A stretch of 64,000 nucleotides of DNA from Paragonimus heterotremus (GCA_013368495.1 LUCH01000109.1:106499-170498); one strand, 5' to 3'; positions 36,801-48,200 are shown, counted from the stretch's first letter. Program-made: numbers and translations. The notes: generated by a model from the sequence alone, not told the origin.

Positions 36801-37589
36801 TGCCAGCAATAAAGAAGGCAAGAGTGGGTTTGCCCTACGACTTATTCTGCTACCTTGATGTGGTGGTCAGGTGTGCACACGGCATCGATCCAGAGAACTA
36901 TGTTGACCAGGACTTCTGTCCTTCCAGGTGCAACCTTGTTAGACAGTCAAAATGGGGGCATTCAAACCAGGAGTAGATGTATGTCGCATCACTGACCCCT
37001 CATCAGTGCCTAAGTAGTCAGGCACGATCAACAAAGCATACAGCAGAGTTGTTTCTATAGTTACAGCACTGCTGTTTGCCGAATCGAAAAGGGGATTAGA
37101 AAGAGTACCTCCAGACGAAAAGCACTCTGATCGCTCAACAGTTAACCGTGATTGACGGCGTATTAATCAATACTTTTGGAAAGAATCCGATATAATCTAA
37201 AAGCTTTACTTGGCTTCGAATATATTCACTATGCTCAGCAGTGCTCCAAATCGGACATTAATGTCTTATTCGCCTCGCCATCGGTCTAGGCAAGCCCCTC
37301 ACTGCCAGATGAGTCACTGGCCCCGGGTAAAGTCCTCCCAACAAAACCCTGTATCCTGTTATCTTGCAGGTCAGTCTTTTAATTCAGAAACTCGGGGTGG
37401 AGTCCCCCAAGTCAACCCCTTCCAACACTCAAACACTTGGAAAGTATCAGAAGTCATTGTTCTTCTGATAGCGAACTTATTCACCCGTTACAACGTTCTC
37501 CTTCTAATTTACTTCACAAGCTTTTTTCTTCTCCGTACCCTCTGGTGACAATTATTTCCTAAGACTGAGACAAATGGTAGGAATTGAAG
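36801..37589. other. Junction region between two RTE fragments, unassigned
   Basis: No convincing RTE protein match continues upstream of the minus-strand fragment. A 112-codon plus-strand frame (37210-37548) ends in a hydrophobic run (VLLLIYFTSFFLL) but has no acceptor or domain. It may be unrecognised retroelement sequence. Confidence 0.35.
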
Positions 37590-38065
37590 CCTTTAATGTC
37601 CACACTATCCAATAAGTCGGTCAGCAAGCTGCTCTGGTGACGCCGAGGCCGAACCACATGACCAAGCTGGAGTTGAAATCGCACTGAATTCCAGAGCTAA
37701 GCAATGTTTGTTCGACTGAGTCCTGGCGAACAGTAGCTTGTACGTTGTCAGAACCAGTACACTGGTTAAAGTCTGTCAGCGTAAGTCAGAAAATCGTTGT
37801 ATATTCATTATATTAGTGTGCACTCTAACAAACAGCTCTTCAGATGCTACCAAAGATGCGTTCTAGGACGCCTTCGTTCACCTTCTGAGGCACATAAAAC
37901 ACTCCGATATCATCATGCCGGCCGGCGGTTTTAATGCTGAGCTGGATCATCCTTCTACGGATGAGAAACGACTGGAAGGTACGTTCAGTGTCCGGGCCCA
38001 ACGTACTGACAATGGCGAAAAATTACTGCAGCTATGTGCATTACACCTTGTTCATATTTTCAGTA
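37590..38065 (+). mobile_element. RTE-type LINE, endonuclease (APE) fragment
   Basis: Plus-strand translation gives the second half of an apurinic-type endonuclease of RTE LINEs: HDQAGVEIALNSRAKQCLFD (about 37660-37720), NSSSDATKDAF (about 37830), then LLRHIKHSDIIMPAGGFNAE and AQRTDNGEKLLQLCALH (frame 37915-38313). The usual GDFNA reads GGFNA, so a catalytic aspartate is lost. Stop codons interrupt it. The fragment is in the opposite orientation to the RTE piece at 35985-36800. It ends abruptly at about 38065, where PLE-D begins on the other strand. Confidence 0.85.
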
Positions 38066-39010
38066 TCGCGTGGTCGTTAGCACACCGCTTTCAACTTTTG
38101 CCACAAAAATACCAGCTAGTAATGGTTCTAATGGTGACCCCATTGCTTCCCCGTCCTTTCGTCGACATAGTCTCTCGGAAAGTTGGAACTAAACATTATA
38201 GGTACAACGGTATAACAACCTTTTCAATTCTTCTGTCGGTAATCCCACGCTTATGGAGTTGTTCTCAAGATAATCGCCCAGAACCTCAATTGTCTCCCTG
38301 GGCGAGATATTAGCGAACAGGGATGTTACGTCAAGTGAGAATATTCTTTATCCTGACACGTTTGTCCTCTACAAGGTTTCAACGAATTCGAAAGAATCAC
38401 TCAAACTATGGCCCGCTATCTGTCTCCTTACAGGCTCTAACATCCCAGCTAGCCATTTCGCAGTTGCATGATATGGGGAATTACTCATGTCTAAGATCGG
38501 TCGTAAGGGTATCCAACTTTTGTGAACCCTAGGCAAACAGTAAAGTCTAGGGATAACAGTGCTCACTGGTCTGACTCTCGAAAACGTACTTGGATCGATG
38601 TCCCGTCTGTTTCAAACATGGCAGCGATTTTGTTAAAGCCTTCTCTATAGCTATCGTTTTATCCCTCTAGTTGTCTACACTTGAAAATTAGGTTGTATTT
38701 CCCAGCAACCAGTTCATTTTACTCAAGTGGTCAGTTCTATCGAGAATGGCAACTCCTGCGCATTTATCAAGCTTGGATATTATGATCTTTTTGTTTCACC
38801 TAAGAGATGCAAGTACAGATAAATGCTCCTTTGTTAGTAAGTTCCTAACTACTGATTTTTGAATAAGGTATTGATAACAAGATTGGACTAACGTGGACTT
38901 GAGCATTTCTACGTTCAAATCTGACGATCGCTGATGATCACTCGATTGATCATAAAGATTCCCAAACTGAATCTCTAAATCTAGTCCTTTAAACCTACGC
39001 ACTGGATAGC
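38060..39010 (-). mobile_element. PLE-D: Penelope-like element, N-terminal half of RT
   Basis: On the minus strand: an N-terminal region (frame 38796-39002), then DKCAGVAILDRTDHLSKMN, PRLYCLPRVHKSWIPLRPIL and SNSPYHATAKWLAGMLEPVR (frame 38369-38566), and the first catalytic motif region SLDVTSLFANISPRETIEVL (about 38280-38340). Near the end is EAMGSPLEPLLAGIFVAKVE (about 38080-38140). It is cut off just before the YVDD/YADD active site, exactly where the plus-strand RTE endonuclease fragment starts. In-frame stops are present, for example after LYRCTYNV. It is related to PLE-B. Confidence 0.9.
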
Positions 39011-39487
39011 AACATTTCGGCCCTAGTGATAGTACTTCGAGAGAAAGCTTATCCAGTGTGGTAAAGATGAAAACTTATGCATGCACCGTTCGGGGTTTTT
39101 CGGAGATTCTGCCTTCGGCTTAACCGGATTGATTTGATTACGCAGTTTCGTTTCTCTCGCTCGTTCTTCTAATGTTTAACCTAAGTATTTTCCTGCAACC
39201 TCGAATTTGTCCACAGGGCAGAAGCAGACATTTTCCATTATTCGCACACTGCTTACTTGTGTCAGATTGAAGTTATCCGTGAAAGATTTACTGACAAACG
39301 TGCCAAAGTGCGAACGTGAATTTTGGCGAGTTATCCTCGTTGCCAACATTTTTTGGGGGCGCACAATTAGTTCCTGTAAGGTGTATGGCCCTTACATACT
39401 TATACCATTTGGGTACAAATTCCATATCTAAAACAGACGAGTTGATTGCATTTCGATTTTGAATATAAATGAGCAAATTGTATTTCC

Positions 39488-39615
39488 TCCTATGGGGACT
39501 CATCATCATCATCATAACAGCCATGAGCCTGACCAAAAGGTACTGTGGCTTGGGCCGCCGTTCATCTCAACAGTGACGCGGAATATCCTAGAAGAAAACG
39601 TTGCTAAGAAGGTTG
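39488..39615 (-). mobile_element. RTE LINE 3' UTR and tail, second copy
   Basis: The DNA matches 35985-36110: CATCATCATCATAACAGCCATGAGCCTGACC here against CATTATCGTAACAGACATGAGCATGACT there, followed by a shared stretch (GTACTGTGGC, then GCTCACCTCAA against TTCATCTCAA). On the minus strand it ends in an ATGATGATGATGATG tail at about 39497-39511. Only the last 120 bases are present: a severely 5'-truncated insertion. Confidence 0.7.
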
Positions 39616-41311
39616 AAGCACCCATGAAGGAGAGTTTTTTTAACTCGCGAACGAGTTCTGCGTAAACTCATTTACTGTTACGTATTCAATTTTACTCTGG
39701 ACAATTATAGTCGGAATCCGTATTTCCACTTCAAACTTAGGTGTCTGGTTTGTGTTGACTGAATTGCAAAGCAATTTGACTTCGAATGGATTCGGATAAG
39801 CGACAGAATTGATTATGCATGACCACCGTTTTGTTTTCACACCGACATTTAGGTAGGTTACCTTGATAATGCACTAAATTAAACAGCTATCGCAATAGAA
39901 TTGAATTAGCTAAAACCCGTGGACATGCAATAAGCCAAACACTTGAAGGATGACTCACTAATATACTCCTTTCAATTTGTTAACTTTCAATGAACAAAAA
40001 GATCTTACTACCGGGAAGTAATATAGAACTTTTGTTATACTTATTTATTTGGTAATACCAATCCAGAATAAGTCTTTAACAAATATTCCACCATTCTTTT
40101 TGAATTGCTAGACTAGAGCAGGGAAGTTTTGCGATACGAATTAAAATCTACTTACCGATGCTAGTAGCTTTTGCATTAAACTAAACCTCCAAACAGTACA
40201 TTTTGATATGTTTTACTGAAGTTTTATGTCTGCGAGAGCTTATCACAAGTGAAGATCGTCTCCCCGACTGATAGTTGCACTACAGTCTGCGTATTGTGAG
40301 AGTTTGATTTCCAATTAATAGCAACTGTACTGTCATTCCTAAACATTAACCCGCTTGAAATCATTTTCAACATTCCATTTACCGACATTGAGCAGTAAAC
40401 GTTTATATCAACCGAAATAAAAGCAACCCTCTGTAACTAATTTTTCCCATGGTTTTTTCTCCATATTTTTTTTTACACTCGTTATGATTTTTACAAGATA
40501 ATGGAAATCTTTCGCTTCAATTGACATAACCCCGTCAGAGTGAAGCAAAAGCAACACACATCAGACGATAAGATGAAGTACAGCCCAACGTTTCTTTTCA
40601 CTATAAGCTAGTTTACAGCATCTCATCAAGCTCGACTGACCCGGTAAGATTATCAATTTCTTGTAATTTTCTTCTACTTTCTAAAGCACAAAAATCGATT
40701 CGAACAAACCCAACGAGTTAAACCAATTCTGTCTATTTCCAAGCTTAAGGTTTTCCTGACGTGTGGCATCAGTATGGTAAATAAGAATTGACAGGGAGAC
40801 AAGTTACAAAAGCAGAAACACGAAAGAGATCGGGCCAACACATATTGAAGCGGAGTTAACAGTCAACCTTAAGCGGGATGTTTGTGGCAAAATTACGAAT
40901 CACTAAACAGAAAATTATACTCTTCTCAAAGAAGGAGGCTGGGCAGAAGTTCAGGCTTAAAGTGTACACATTCACTACTGCAAATCGTTTTCATCAAAGA
41001 AGACGTTTTAGCCGCCGATAAGGCTACTGATTCTGTTGCTTTGAGCCACAGCGAGCAATTTCTATTTGGTTTTACCGCAGCGTCTACTGCTTAACGTAGA
41101 CAACTCACATTCGCACGTGTCTTCCTTCAAATGAACACAGTAGTAAACAAAGAGTTGATATATTGTGGCGAAAAGGCATCCAATGAAGCACAATCTTTAT
41201 TGTTCGACTAGCTGGTTCCCATACCACTTGCGCGTTCGCGTTTATGAATCAGAATTCCAGTCCACAATACCCCTGGTTTTCATTCACACGTCAGGTGCAC
41301 TTCTCTCCGGT
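39616..41311. other. No recognised gene or repeat
   Basis: AT-rich. A plus-strand frame at 40882-41094 has an acceptor-like CTAAACAG inside it, but all three frames after that site stay open, so it cannot be interpreted. Nothing else was recognised. Confidence 0.45.
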
Positions 41312-41557
41312 TTATGTTTCTGATCGATGCTTTTTGCCGGGGATTTTTTGACTGTCCCTCCTCGTCCGTTGATCCGATCTCTCTGAGCGATGACCCATCC
41401 GGTCGCTCATGTTGTCCCTGATCCGTTCGCTTTGGGCTTTCGGACGTAACTTCCCCCGCGCTGAGATATTCCGCCTAGTGTTGGAATACTCGCACTTCTT
41501 GTTTGATGATCCACCACAATATTTCGAGATGTTAACATTTCGATTTACTCTCATCAA
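41312..41557 (-). CDS. Arg/Ser/Asp-rich open frame, possibly repeat-derived
   Basis: An 81-codon minus-strand frame in a locally GC-richer stretch. It starts MMRVNRNVNISKYCGGSSNK and ends in a basic, polar part with repeated Ser-Asp-Arg and Ser-Glu-Arg pairs (MSDRMGHRSERSDQRTRRDS). Its first codons lie inside the inverted-repeat copy at 41520-41645. The repeat could therefore be the leader of an unrecognised retroelement, with this frame as the start of a gag-like protein. No zinc knuckle is visible. Function unknown. Confidence 0.25.
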   Translation of the reverse strand: MMRVNRNVNISKYCGGSSNKKCEYSNTRRNISARGKLRPKAQSERIRDNMSDRMGHRSERSDQRTRRDSQKIPGKKHRSET

Positions 41558-41645
41558 TCACTAACTCAAAACTAACAGCACGTAGCAACACCAGCTGAAC
41601 AAATCAACCACATCGTCCCAACATTTGGTGCGCTAACAGTGAAAT
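41520..41645 (-). repeat. Inverted repeat, copy 1 (3' side of PLE-E)
   Basis: Read on the minus strand, this aligns with 42918-43030 on the plus strand. Shared blocks are AAATGTTG, GTTGATTT, CAGCTGGTGTTGC against CAACTGGTGTTGC, and ATGAGAGTAAATCGAAATGT against ATGAGAGTGAATCGAAATGT. Identity is roughly 75 % by eye with small gaps. Confidence 0.7.
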
Positions 41646-41689
41646 CAGTTTCATGGCAAGGAGACTGATTGCGTCACCAACTTTTTGTT

Positions 41690-42440
41690 CACAATGTCAA
41701 TGTTGCGTGGTTAGCAATGCTTTACTTATCGCTTCGGTTTCGGGTTGCGTTATGTGACAATATATTGAACGATGTGGCAGGGTTAATTGGGCGATCGGTT
41801 GCCAAGGTGAAGCTGGGTGTTTCGAGCTTGTTATACTGAGCAGGTCGTTTTTTGACATTGCAACTGATAACCACCGCCATACGCTGGAAAAGCATTGATC
41901 TGTTCTGCCTATGTGGAAACCAACGCGATTGCAACTAATCTGGTACATTACTTGGAAGACACACTGATCGGTTGAGTGTATATTACAACTGTGGATAGCC
42001 AGACCCCTACTGCCTAACAGAACGCACGGCTGATCTGGATACATACGTTGCAAAGCCAGCTTGTGACTCTTGATGGTCAGGTGGTCGCCGTTGAATTGGA
42101 TTTGCGGAAACGTATTCTTTCACTGCGCACTGTAGCTGTCCACTTTTGGTTCTTTCTCTTTTATCGTGGATATCCCCAAACTTTTCTGGATAGTCACCAG
42201 CGTATATCTAATAATCCTCTGTACTTCCTCCAGTCAACCTGTATCACATGTCATTCTGGATCAGTGAAATAATGCTCTCATTAAATTCTGTAACTGAGGA
42301 CATGATGCGAAGCAGGAGGGTTGTAAATATTGTTCACTCTATATTTCACTTCCGTGTATAAGTAATTGCGACGTTCCATCCTGAAATTTCTGGATAAGAC
42401 TGTCTAAGAATAGCAGCCGACTGTCAAACTCCACGCTATA
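41690..42440 (-). mobile_element. PLE-E: Penelope-like element, thumb to GIY-YIG, broken
   Basis: On the minus strand the RT thumb is seen at about 42330-42440 (FDSRLLFLDSLIQKFQDGTS). The conserved GDYPEKFG block (about 42160-42190) corresponds to NGYPQKFM of PLE-B. FNGDHLTIKSHKLALQRM matches the linker of related PLEs. The nuclease start is VMYQISCNRVGFHIGRTDQ (frame 41697-42053, residues 35-53). The sequence after HIGRTDQ no longer resembles the nuclease, so the 3' part is deleted or shifted. It is the same lineage as PLE-B and lies between two inverted copies of another repeat. Confidence 0.85.
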
Positions 42441-42917
42441 CCACTTGGGTGAATGATGTTCAACCCGTTATCAGATGACAGAAACACACTAATCAATGAA
42501 GATTGGCGTTCCATTTACCTGAAGTTTGTGGAGTAAGAATCTAGAAACCTCCTCTTGAAATTGAACTGTAAGCATTGCCAAACATAAATTCGTCAATATG
42601 GGCCCCAGTAACCTACAATAACTACGCGGTGGATGTTTCTAGAACTCACATCTTCGAAGTTGAACAAAATGTCTTTCGTACAAGCAAGAATGAGATACCT
42701 GAGAAAATCTGCTGGGATACACAAGTGCACATTCTGAACAAAAATGAAATCACATAAATGTACGACAATGTCAGGTTAGTTGAGAGAATTCTACATAATG
42801 CCATCCCAAAACCGAAACGATCAGGGAAGCAGTGCTAATCAGAAAACATCGACCAGTTCTGTATGAACTAAAAACTGGTGACGCAATCAATCCTTTTGCC
42901 ATGAAACACGTTTCTCC

Positions 42918-43030
42918 GTTAGCGAACGAAATGTTGAAACTATGTAGTTGATTTTTTCAACTGGTGTTGCAAAAATGTTGTATGTTTTAAGTTAGCGATG
43001 AGAGTGAATCGAAATGTTAACACCTTACAG
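42918..43030 (+). repeat. Inverted repeat, copy 2 (5' side of PLE-E)
   Basis: Plus-strand counterpart of 41520-41645 (see that entry for the matching blocks). The two copies face each other across about 1.3 kb that contains PLE-E. Confidence 0.7.
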
Positions 43031-43565
43031 CATCTCTGTTTTGGTTAAGTGGATAGAGATGACATTTTAATTTTTTCAGACAAAAAACAGAATGTGTTCG
43101 TTAACGTACTATCATATATGACGTTCCTTCTAGGGACGTGGCGGTTGTAATGCTGTCCGTTTTTATTTACCTGGAACCTAGTGGATTAGCACTGTTACAT
43201 TCAGAAACATGTATTTGCTTACACAAATAGTGGAATACCGGTTAGCACGTTTGTGCACATCAGCATCGAATTCCGGTGTAGTTTAGAAAAAAATGTGGCC
43301 ACTCTCCGTACCAACGACCACTGACGGTTGGTTATGTCATTAATGGATAGAATGAATAATTAATTAATTAATTGGGTGCTTGCGAAAGCACCTGATTTGG
43401 GATAGAAAGCTTAATTGACTCGCTGTTCACAACTTTCTTGACAGAACAATTGCTAAAGTTCAGTGATTTTTGACAACTGATTATCGGGCTAGAGTTAAAC
43501 AGGAGCTAATTCAAGACAGTAAATCGGACATTTCGGAGATGGCTTCCTGGAGGCGGTGAAGTGAT

Positions 43566-43573
43566 TGACGTCA
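43566..43573. promoter_or_regulatory. TGACGTCA octamer (CRE-like), site 1
   Basis: A perfect palindromic CREB/ATF-type octamer inside the longer palindrome TTGACGTCAA. It has no known target gene; the context is a GC-richer stretch with open frames on both strands. Confidence 0.2.
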
Positions 43574-43826
43574 ACGTCAGCTTCATAGTTTGTGCCGGTG
43601 ACGGGTAGCACTATATATTTCTGGTCCACACATCCGTTGTCCATGAGGAAGTAGATAGCTTACAGTGCACACCATGGCAAAGTAACGATGTGTCAGCGCG
43701 AAAGGGAAACATGATAGGCGGTCATGACTGGCGTCGTTCAATTTTTAGCCATACACAGCTATATAGATCACAATTTTCTGTCCCTAATGAATGCTATCAT
43801 GTCAAACAATTGTACTTCCCCGTGAC

Positions 43827-43834
43827 TGACGTCA
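43827..43834. promoter_or_regulatory. TGACGTCA octamer (CRE-like), site 2
   Basis: A second perfect octamer 261 bases after the first, within CTGACTGACGTCAG. It lies inside the open frames at 43690-43986, so a promoter role is doubtful. Confidence 0.15.
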
Positions 43835-44592
43835 GAAGACGGAGTTATCGCCTCAAGTGCAATGAGCGAACGACATGCCAAGTGAATAACGTCAACTACA
43901 TGACGGTCAAAACAGCAAATTTGGATCAACTGCACTAACGTGTCGACAGTTACTTTACAGTGGCTTAAAGGACGGTGAACAGGCACAAACCAAGAACTAT
44001 CTCACATTCTTACTTCGCTTATCGCGACTGACTAACTTTTGACGATTAGTGGAAGTAAGAGCACTTTCTCACTGTAACGTCCTCGCTTGTTCACTGACTG
44101 AAAATTTGATGTATGCTACCCGAATCTGCAATCAAAATCTGACTTGAAACGGGCTGATTGTGGTGAGTTCATAATGGAAACTCATCACCTGTTTGTCTCA
44201 AACTGGGGTGACCAAATTAAGCTTTGATTTGAAATCAGTTTGATATGAACCGTGTCCAGTGGTCCCGTATCCTTATCACGAGTAACGGGACCATTACTGA
44301 AACTGTTAAAGCGCGTAAACTTGTTGCTGTACAAGTTAAGTTATTAATTCTATTGGTGTTAACATAAATACTCTCACTTGCAAGAGTACATTATCGTTAG
44401 TTTTCCCTCAGGGTTAAGACCAAGTCTTGCCGTTTTTACATTAATGTAAGCCTTTGATAGTCTGGCGAAATTTGCGATTGTTGTATTTACAAGGATCTGT
44501 TTACAGGTAAACTGTTGTGACTTGGTTTATGTTGAGAATGTTCGTAGCTTACTTAATGTGGGTAAATAGCGTTCAGTTGTGTGAAGTAACTT

Positions 44593-44674
44593 AGTAACCG
44601 CATTTTGAAACCTAAATATCGTATTGAAGCATTAGTAGCCGCATTTTTAAACCTAAGTATCGTATTGCAGCATT
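44593..44674. repeat. Tandem duplication, two 41-bp units
   Basis: 44593-44633 and 44634-44674 are adjacent copies differing at about five positions. Both start AGTA-CCGCATTTT and end GTATTG-AGCATT. A local duplication; no function seen. Confidence 0.9.
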
Positions 44675-46565
44675 TGGGAATTCGTAAGAATCGGAGACGG
44701 CATTTGTTTCTACCTTGTCCCCTATCATCTTTTTGCACGTCTTCTTAATCCATACTCCGGTTTTGTGTTCCCATGGTTTACTGAAACTAAATTGTTTGCA
44801 CGGTGGCCCTGTTTCATTTGGGAGTCCCACCGTATGTGTATGATTTCCCAAAACAACAAAACTAACTTTGATCGTGCTTTGGTCCGTACACACTAACATT
44901 TCTCAATCGGCTTATTATTTGAGTCTATGATCAAATGTGGTCAAAAACTGGTCACCATTCGTAACTCGCAGTCATTGCTTTTAATAAACTTATTACCAGT
45001 CCGTTTGCCATTATTTCTCGTACATTAATCATCCAGCACTCAGACGGCATAACTTAGTTGCCCCATGATACATAGTTGACGTGGAAACACACGGAAGTGA
45101 GAGTTTTCATTGATTTCCATTCTAGTTTGGATTTAGTAATCCCGAATGCCTAACCCTCCGTGAACAATCTCATTCGTTCCACTTCAGTGAACATCTGTTT
45201 AAGTGATTGCTTAGTTCCAGTGCACACAATATTTGAATTCAGAGTTTGGCTTAGGAACGAGTAAACTGAAAAAGCTCGTCTGGATGAAACTGTGTTCACA
45301 AATGTGAGTGGCATTAAATTTACACAAGATAACATTTCCGACGAATTTACACAAGTTTCGCCTATTAAGCTGTTTTGTAAACGTGAAAAAACGTTTTGAT
45401 CCCGAGACTATGATGTAAATCTTTTCTTCAAGCGGTTGAGTAACCTGGATAGTGAACGAAGGCGATTATTTTAAGGAGTGAAACACGTTTTTAAAATCTT
45501 TTTGGCGAGGAGACATATAAAAAGGCTTGAGTATCCAAGCTGCAAGTTGGGAACCCTCAAATATACCAAGCCGACAGGGGGAACGTGTACATTAATTCAC
45601 ACGTCACTGACTTGTCTGCAACTCAGCTCAAACAAAAGTCTGTTCTCGAGAGGACATTAAAAAACATGACCGAACAGTGTACTGTGTCCGTATTCTAACT
45701 AGAAAATTAGTTACTCACCCTTGATGCAATCATTGATTTACAAAGTCGATTTACGCCTCAACTGAGCCATTACTTATTCAAGTGATGCAGTTTTTGTGAA
45801 AACTTTTTTAAACCTTGATAAGAAGAACTTAGGAAACTTCCACTTAATGCACATATTGTGTTGCTTGCGGAAAGTGCTTTTGGATGACAAAACAATTCCT
45901 CGTTTTTTGTAACGGCCTACTTCTCGCCACATTAGATGAAGTTGTCAATCGTTTAAACATAATCTAATGATGTTGGTCGTTTAGGAAGATTACCAATCTA
46001 CCAACGTGCACAAAACAGGCTAGTGGACCCCCGAAACTAGTCAAACCCTGTTAGAAGAGGGACGAAAAATGGCACTTAGTGATTACAGAATATATGATTT
46101 ATTAATAAAAACTATATGGACTGCGTCGTGCATGTCTTTGGATCAAAAGACGGACGCATGGATTTTCCAATTCAATCAACAAATGTTTATATCAAACAAT
46201 GTTTCAAATGAATCCACAAACATTCATGAACGAATTGCCAGTGGATTGTCAAATTTATCTGATTCCTTTGTTTTTTCAACACCTGGCATGGCAGTGATTG
46301 GAAATTTCAAATTTCTTACATGCTATGATGTGGTTTTTCAAATCCACTTTTAGCACAAAATCAAATGGAAACATTGAAACTTTATTCCAGAAGTTTCCCT
46401 TGAAATACCTAACTAACGCATAAATGTGCTGCGAAAAATCATACGCGCAGCTGTCTAGGTGAAAAGATGATGGATGCTGAAGTATTAAAAATTTGATTCA
46501 ATTCACATTCATAATTGTGGAGTAAATTGTTTATCGCTCTCGTTTTTAAACAATTAAGAAGCGAC
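44675..46565. other. No recognised repeat; weak exon-like stretches
   Basis: A minus-strand stretch at 45150-45265 follows a good acceptor (ACGAGCTTTTTCAG) and is open for 37 codons to a TAG stop, ending SLKQMFTEVERMRLFTEG. A plus-strand frame at 46069-46353 (94 codons) begins MALSDYRIYDLLIKTIW. Neither has a known domain. They may be chance frames. Confidence 0.3.
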
Positions 46566-46799
46566 TCAGAGATCTCGATCGTCCTGGGTAGAAATACGCG
46601 AATCACTTAATGGTAAGAACCTAAGTTTAGTTGTGTTTGCATGTGAATATGCAAACAGCAACAAGTTATTCACTTTAATTTGACCCCCTCTCATCGCTTT
46701 TAGTTCATGATTACCGTTTCGAAGATTTTTCGTAATATTAAATTCACTCACTGACAAATCTCTCGTTTCTGAGTCAGTATTCCTTGTCGTCTTGGATAG
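46566..46799 (-). CDS. Candidate exon beside the CR1-like LINE, unknown protein
   Basis: On the minus strand the frame is open for 77 codons from an acceptor-like GGTGTATTAG at about 46800 to TGA at 46566. The peptide looks protein-like: a polar start (SKTTRNTDSETRDLSVSEFN), then KAMRGGQIKVNNLLLFAYSH and a polar end (SDSRISTQDDRDL). The acceptor lacks a strong pyrimidine tract, and the LINE begins just next to it, so the boundary could be an insertion breakpoint. An internal donor (GTATTTCT) before the stop is possible. No family recognised. Confidence 0.25.
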   Translation of the reverse strand, partial: LSKTTRNTDSETRDLSVSEFNITKNLRNGNHELKAMRGGQIKVNNLLLFAYSHANTTKLRFLPLSDSRISTQDDRDL

Positions 46800-46804
46800 C
46801 TAAT

Positions 46805-48200
46805 ACACCGAATCATCATAACCCTCTACAAAACTTTTGATCGCTGTCTGTCAATTGACATTCTACCGGAAGCTTGGAAGCAGTTCACAATCACACCTAT
46901 CTTCAAGGGTGGATGCAGAGAAGAGTCAGCAAAATGTCCATCAATAGAAATGCATTTAGCGGTCGCTAAAGTAATCAAGGGCTTACTGGATGGCTCTGTG
47001 GACTAAAGTTAAAGACCTCTAACTCATGGCTTTCGTAAAGGTTACTCAGACTTCATGAATCTGCTATTTGGTTGTGACCTTTGGATATTTTACCGATGCA
47101 GAACTAACTCTAGAGGTGTTTTATATTGGAAGATATGGTGACATTACAGAACGATCCAGGGCTTATAAACTATGGAGAGTAACTTGTCTTTCAATGTCAA
47201 CGAGTGCGAATTTATGCGCATTCGTCATCAAAATTGGCACCATAAAGCTGCTGGTGTGAGCAAGCAAACGGGACCTAGGGACCATAGTGGCAGGCAGTTT
47301 GAATCCATGTACAAATTGTTTCATCACGGTTAAAAATGTCTAAAATCCCTGAACCTTCAAGGAACATACCATCCAGAAATATTTCTCACTTTGTCCATCT
47401 CCCAAATTCGCCATCTTTTGAAAACGAACATACAAGACTGCCGTCCCTACCTCGAGACGATTGGGCAGTTGCTGGAAGTGTATACAGGGGGACTACTAAA
47501 ATAATTGTGTAATTGGGTTGAATTCCCTGTCAAGAAGGACTAGCAAGATTATGCCAGTTCTCAAGTAATCACAAACACCTCGAGAGAGAACTTACTTTTC
47601 ACCCACAAAATGCCTTATACCCCAGATCATCCATTAACATATCTCATCCCACTAAATAAGAATGAACCTTTTAGAGGTCATTCACTGAAACTGCGCGATG
47701 GAACAGACGGGTTGCTCGGTCAACAGAACTGCTTCAAAGTTGGTATTTGCTCACAATGGAACGAATTGTCAATACTTGCGGTCCCGGCCCAATTGCCTGA
47801 GTGTTTCAAAATGTTGTTCAATCAAAATATACATGAAATATCACTGGCATTACAAGTTTCCTAATCACTACACTAGCTTAGTCTAACTGGTCATTAACAG
47901 AACATGTCTGATTGAATGATATCTCACTGTTTTTCATTGGTCGTGGTACAAATGGTTGAAGCCGGGGGCTTCATTGAAATTGCTTCTTGTTTAGTTTTAT
48001 CCGTTTTTTGTCTACATGTATAAACTGTCTTTCACGACTTTTCACCGAACACCATAGACACATAAATGCAGCAGGGAGGACGTTTATCTTCCTTGTAAAA
48101 ATATATGAAATTGTGGACGTACTAAGGCAGTTACCGTCCCATAAGCGAGGAGTATGCCAGCATGTTCATCGACTTGGACACATAAGGTTTAAAGTTTTAC
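46805..48200 (+). mobile_element. CR1-like LINE, RT remnant plus 3' UTR
   Basis: Plus-strand translation across several frames gives, in order: ILPEAWKQFTITPIFKGG (about 46860-46910), THGFRKGYSDFMNLLF (about 47023-47070), SFNVNECEFMRIRH (about 47190-47230), RDLGTIVAGSLNPCTNC (about 47268-47318), and the C-terminal block LTYLIPLNKNEPFRGHSLKL (frame 47610-47864) followed by WNEL. These are in the usual order for CR1/Jockey-type RT ends (P-x-x-W-K, HGFRK, C-x-x-M-x-I, DLG, HSLK, WN-LP). Only about 40 codons separate HGFRK from the SFNVN block, so the palm with its catalytic Asp pair has been deleted. Frameshifts and stops are present. The 3' UTR continues to about 48200, judged by similarity to the second copy at 60.9-61.7 kb. 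Confidence 0.85.

Larger units (their letters stand above)
43031..44592. other. No recognised repeat; one double-strand open region
   Basis: Between 43690 and 43986 both strands carry an open frame (plus 43690-43938, minus 43768-43986) in a GC-richer stretch, flanked by TGACGTCA octamers at 43566-43573 and 43827-43834. The plus frame is basic with four cysteines (for example RRRSYRLKCNERTTCQVNN). Neither matches a family I know. A simple TTAATTAATTAATTA run lies at about 43357-43371. Confidence 0.35.

Noticed and set aside
40882..41094. Candidate exon after CTAAACAG
   Set aside because: All three frames after the site remain open and look equally protein-like, so there is no way to choose.
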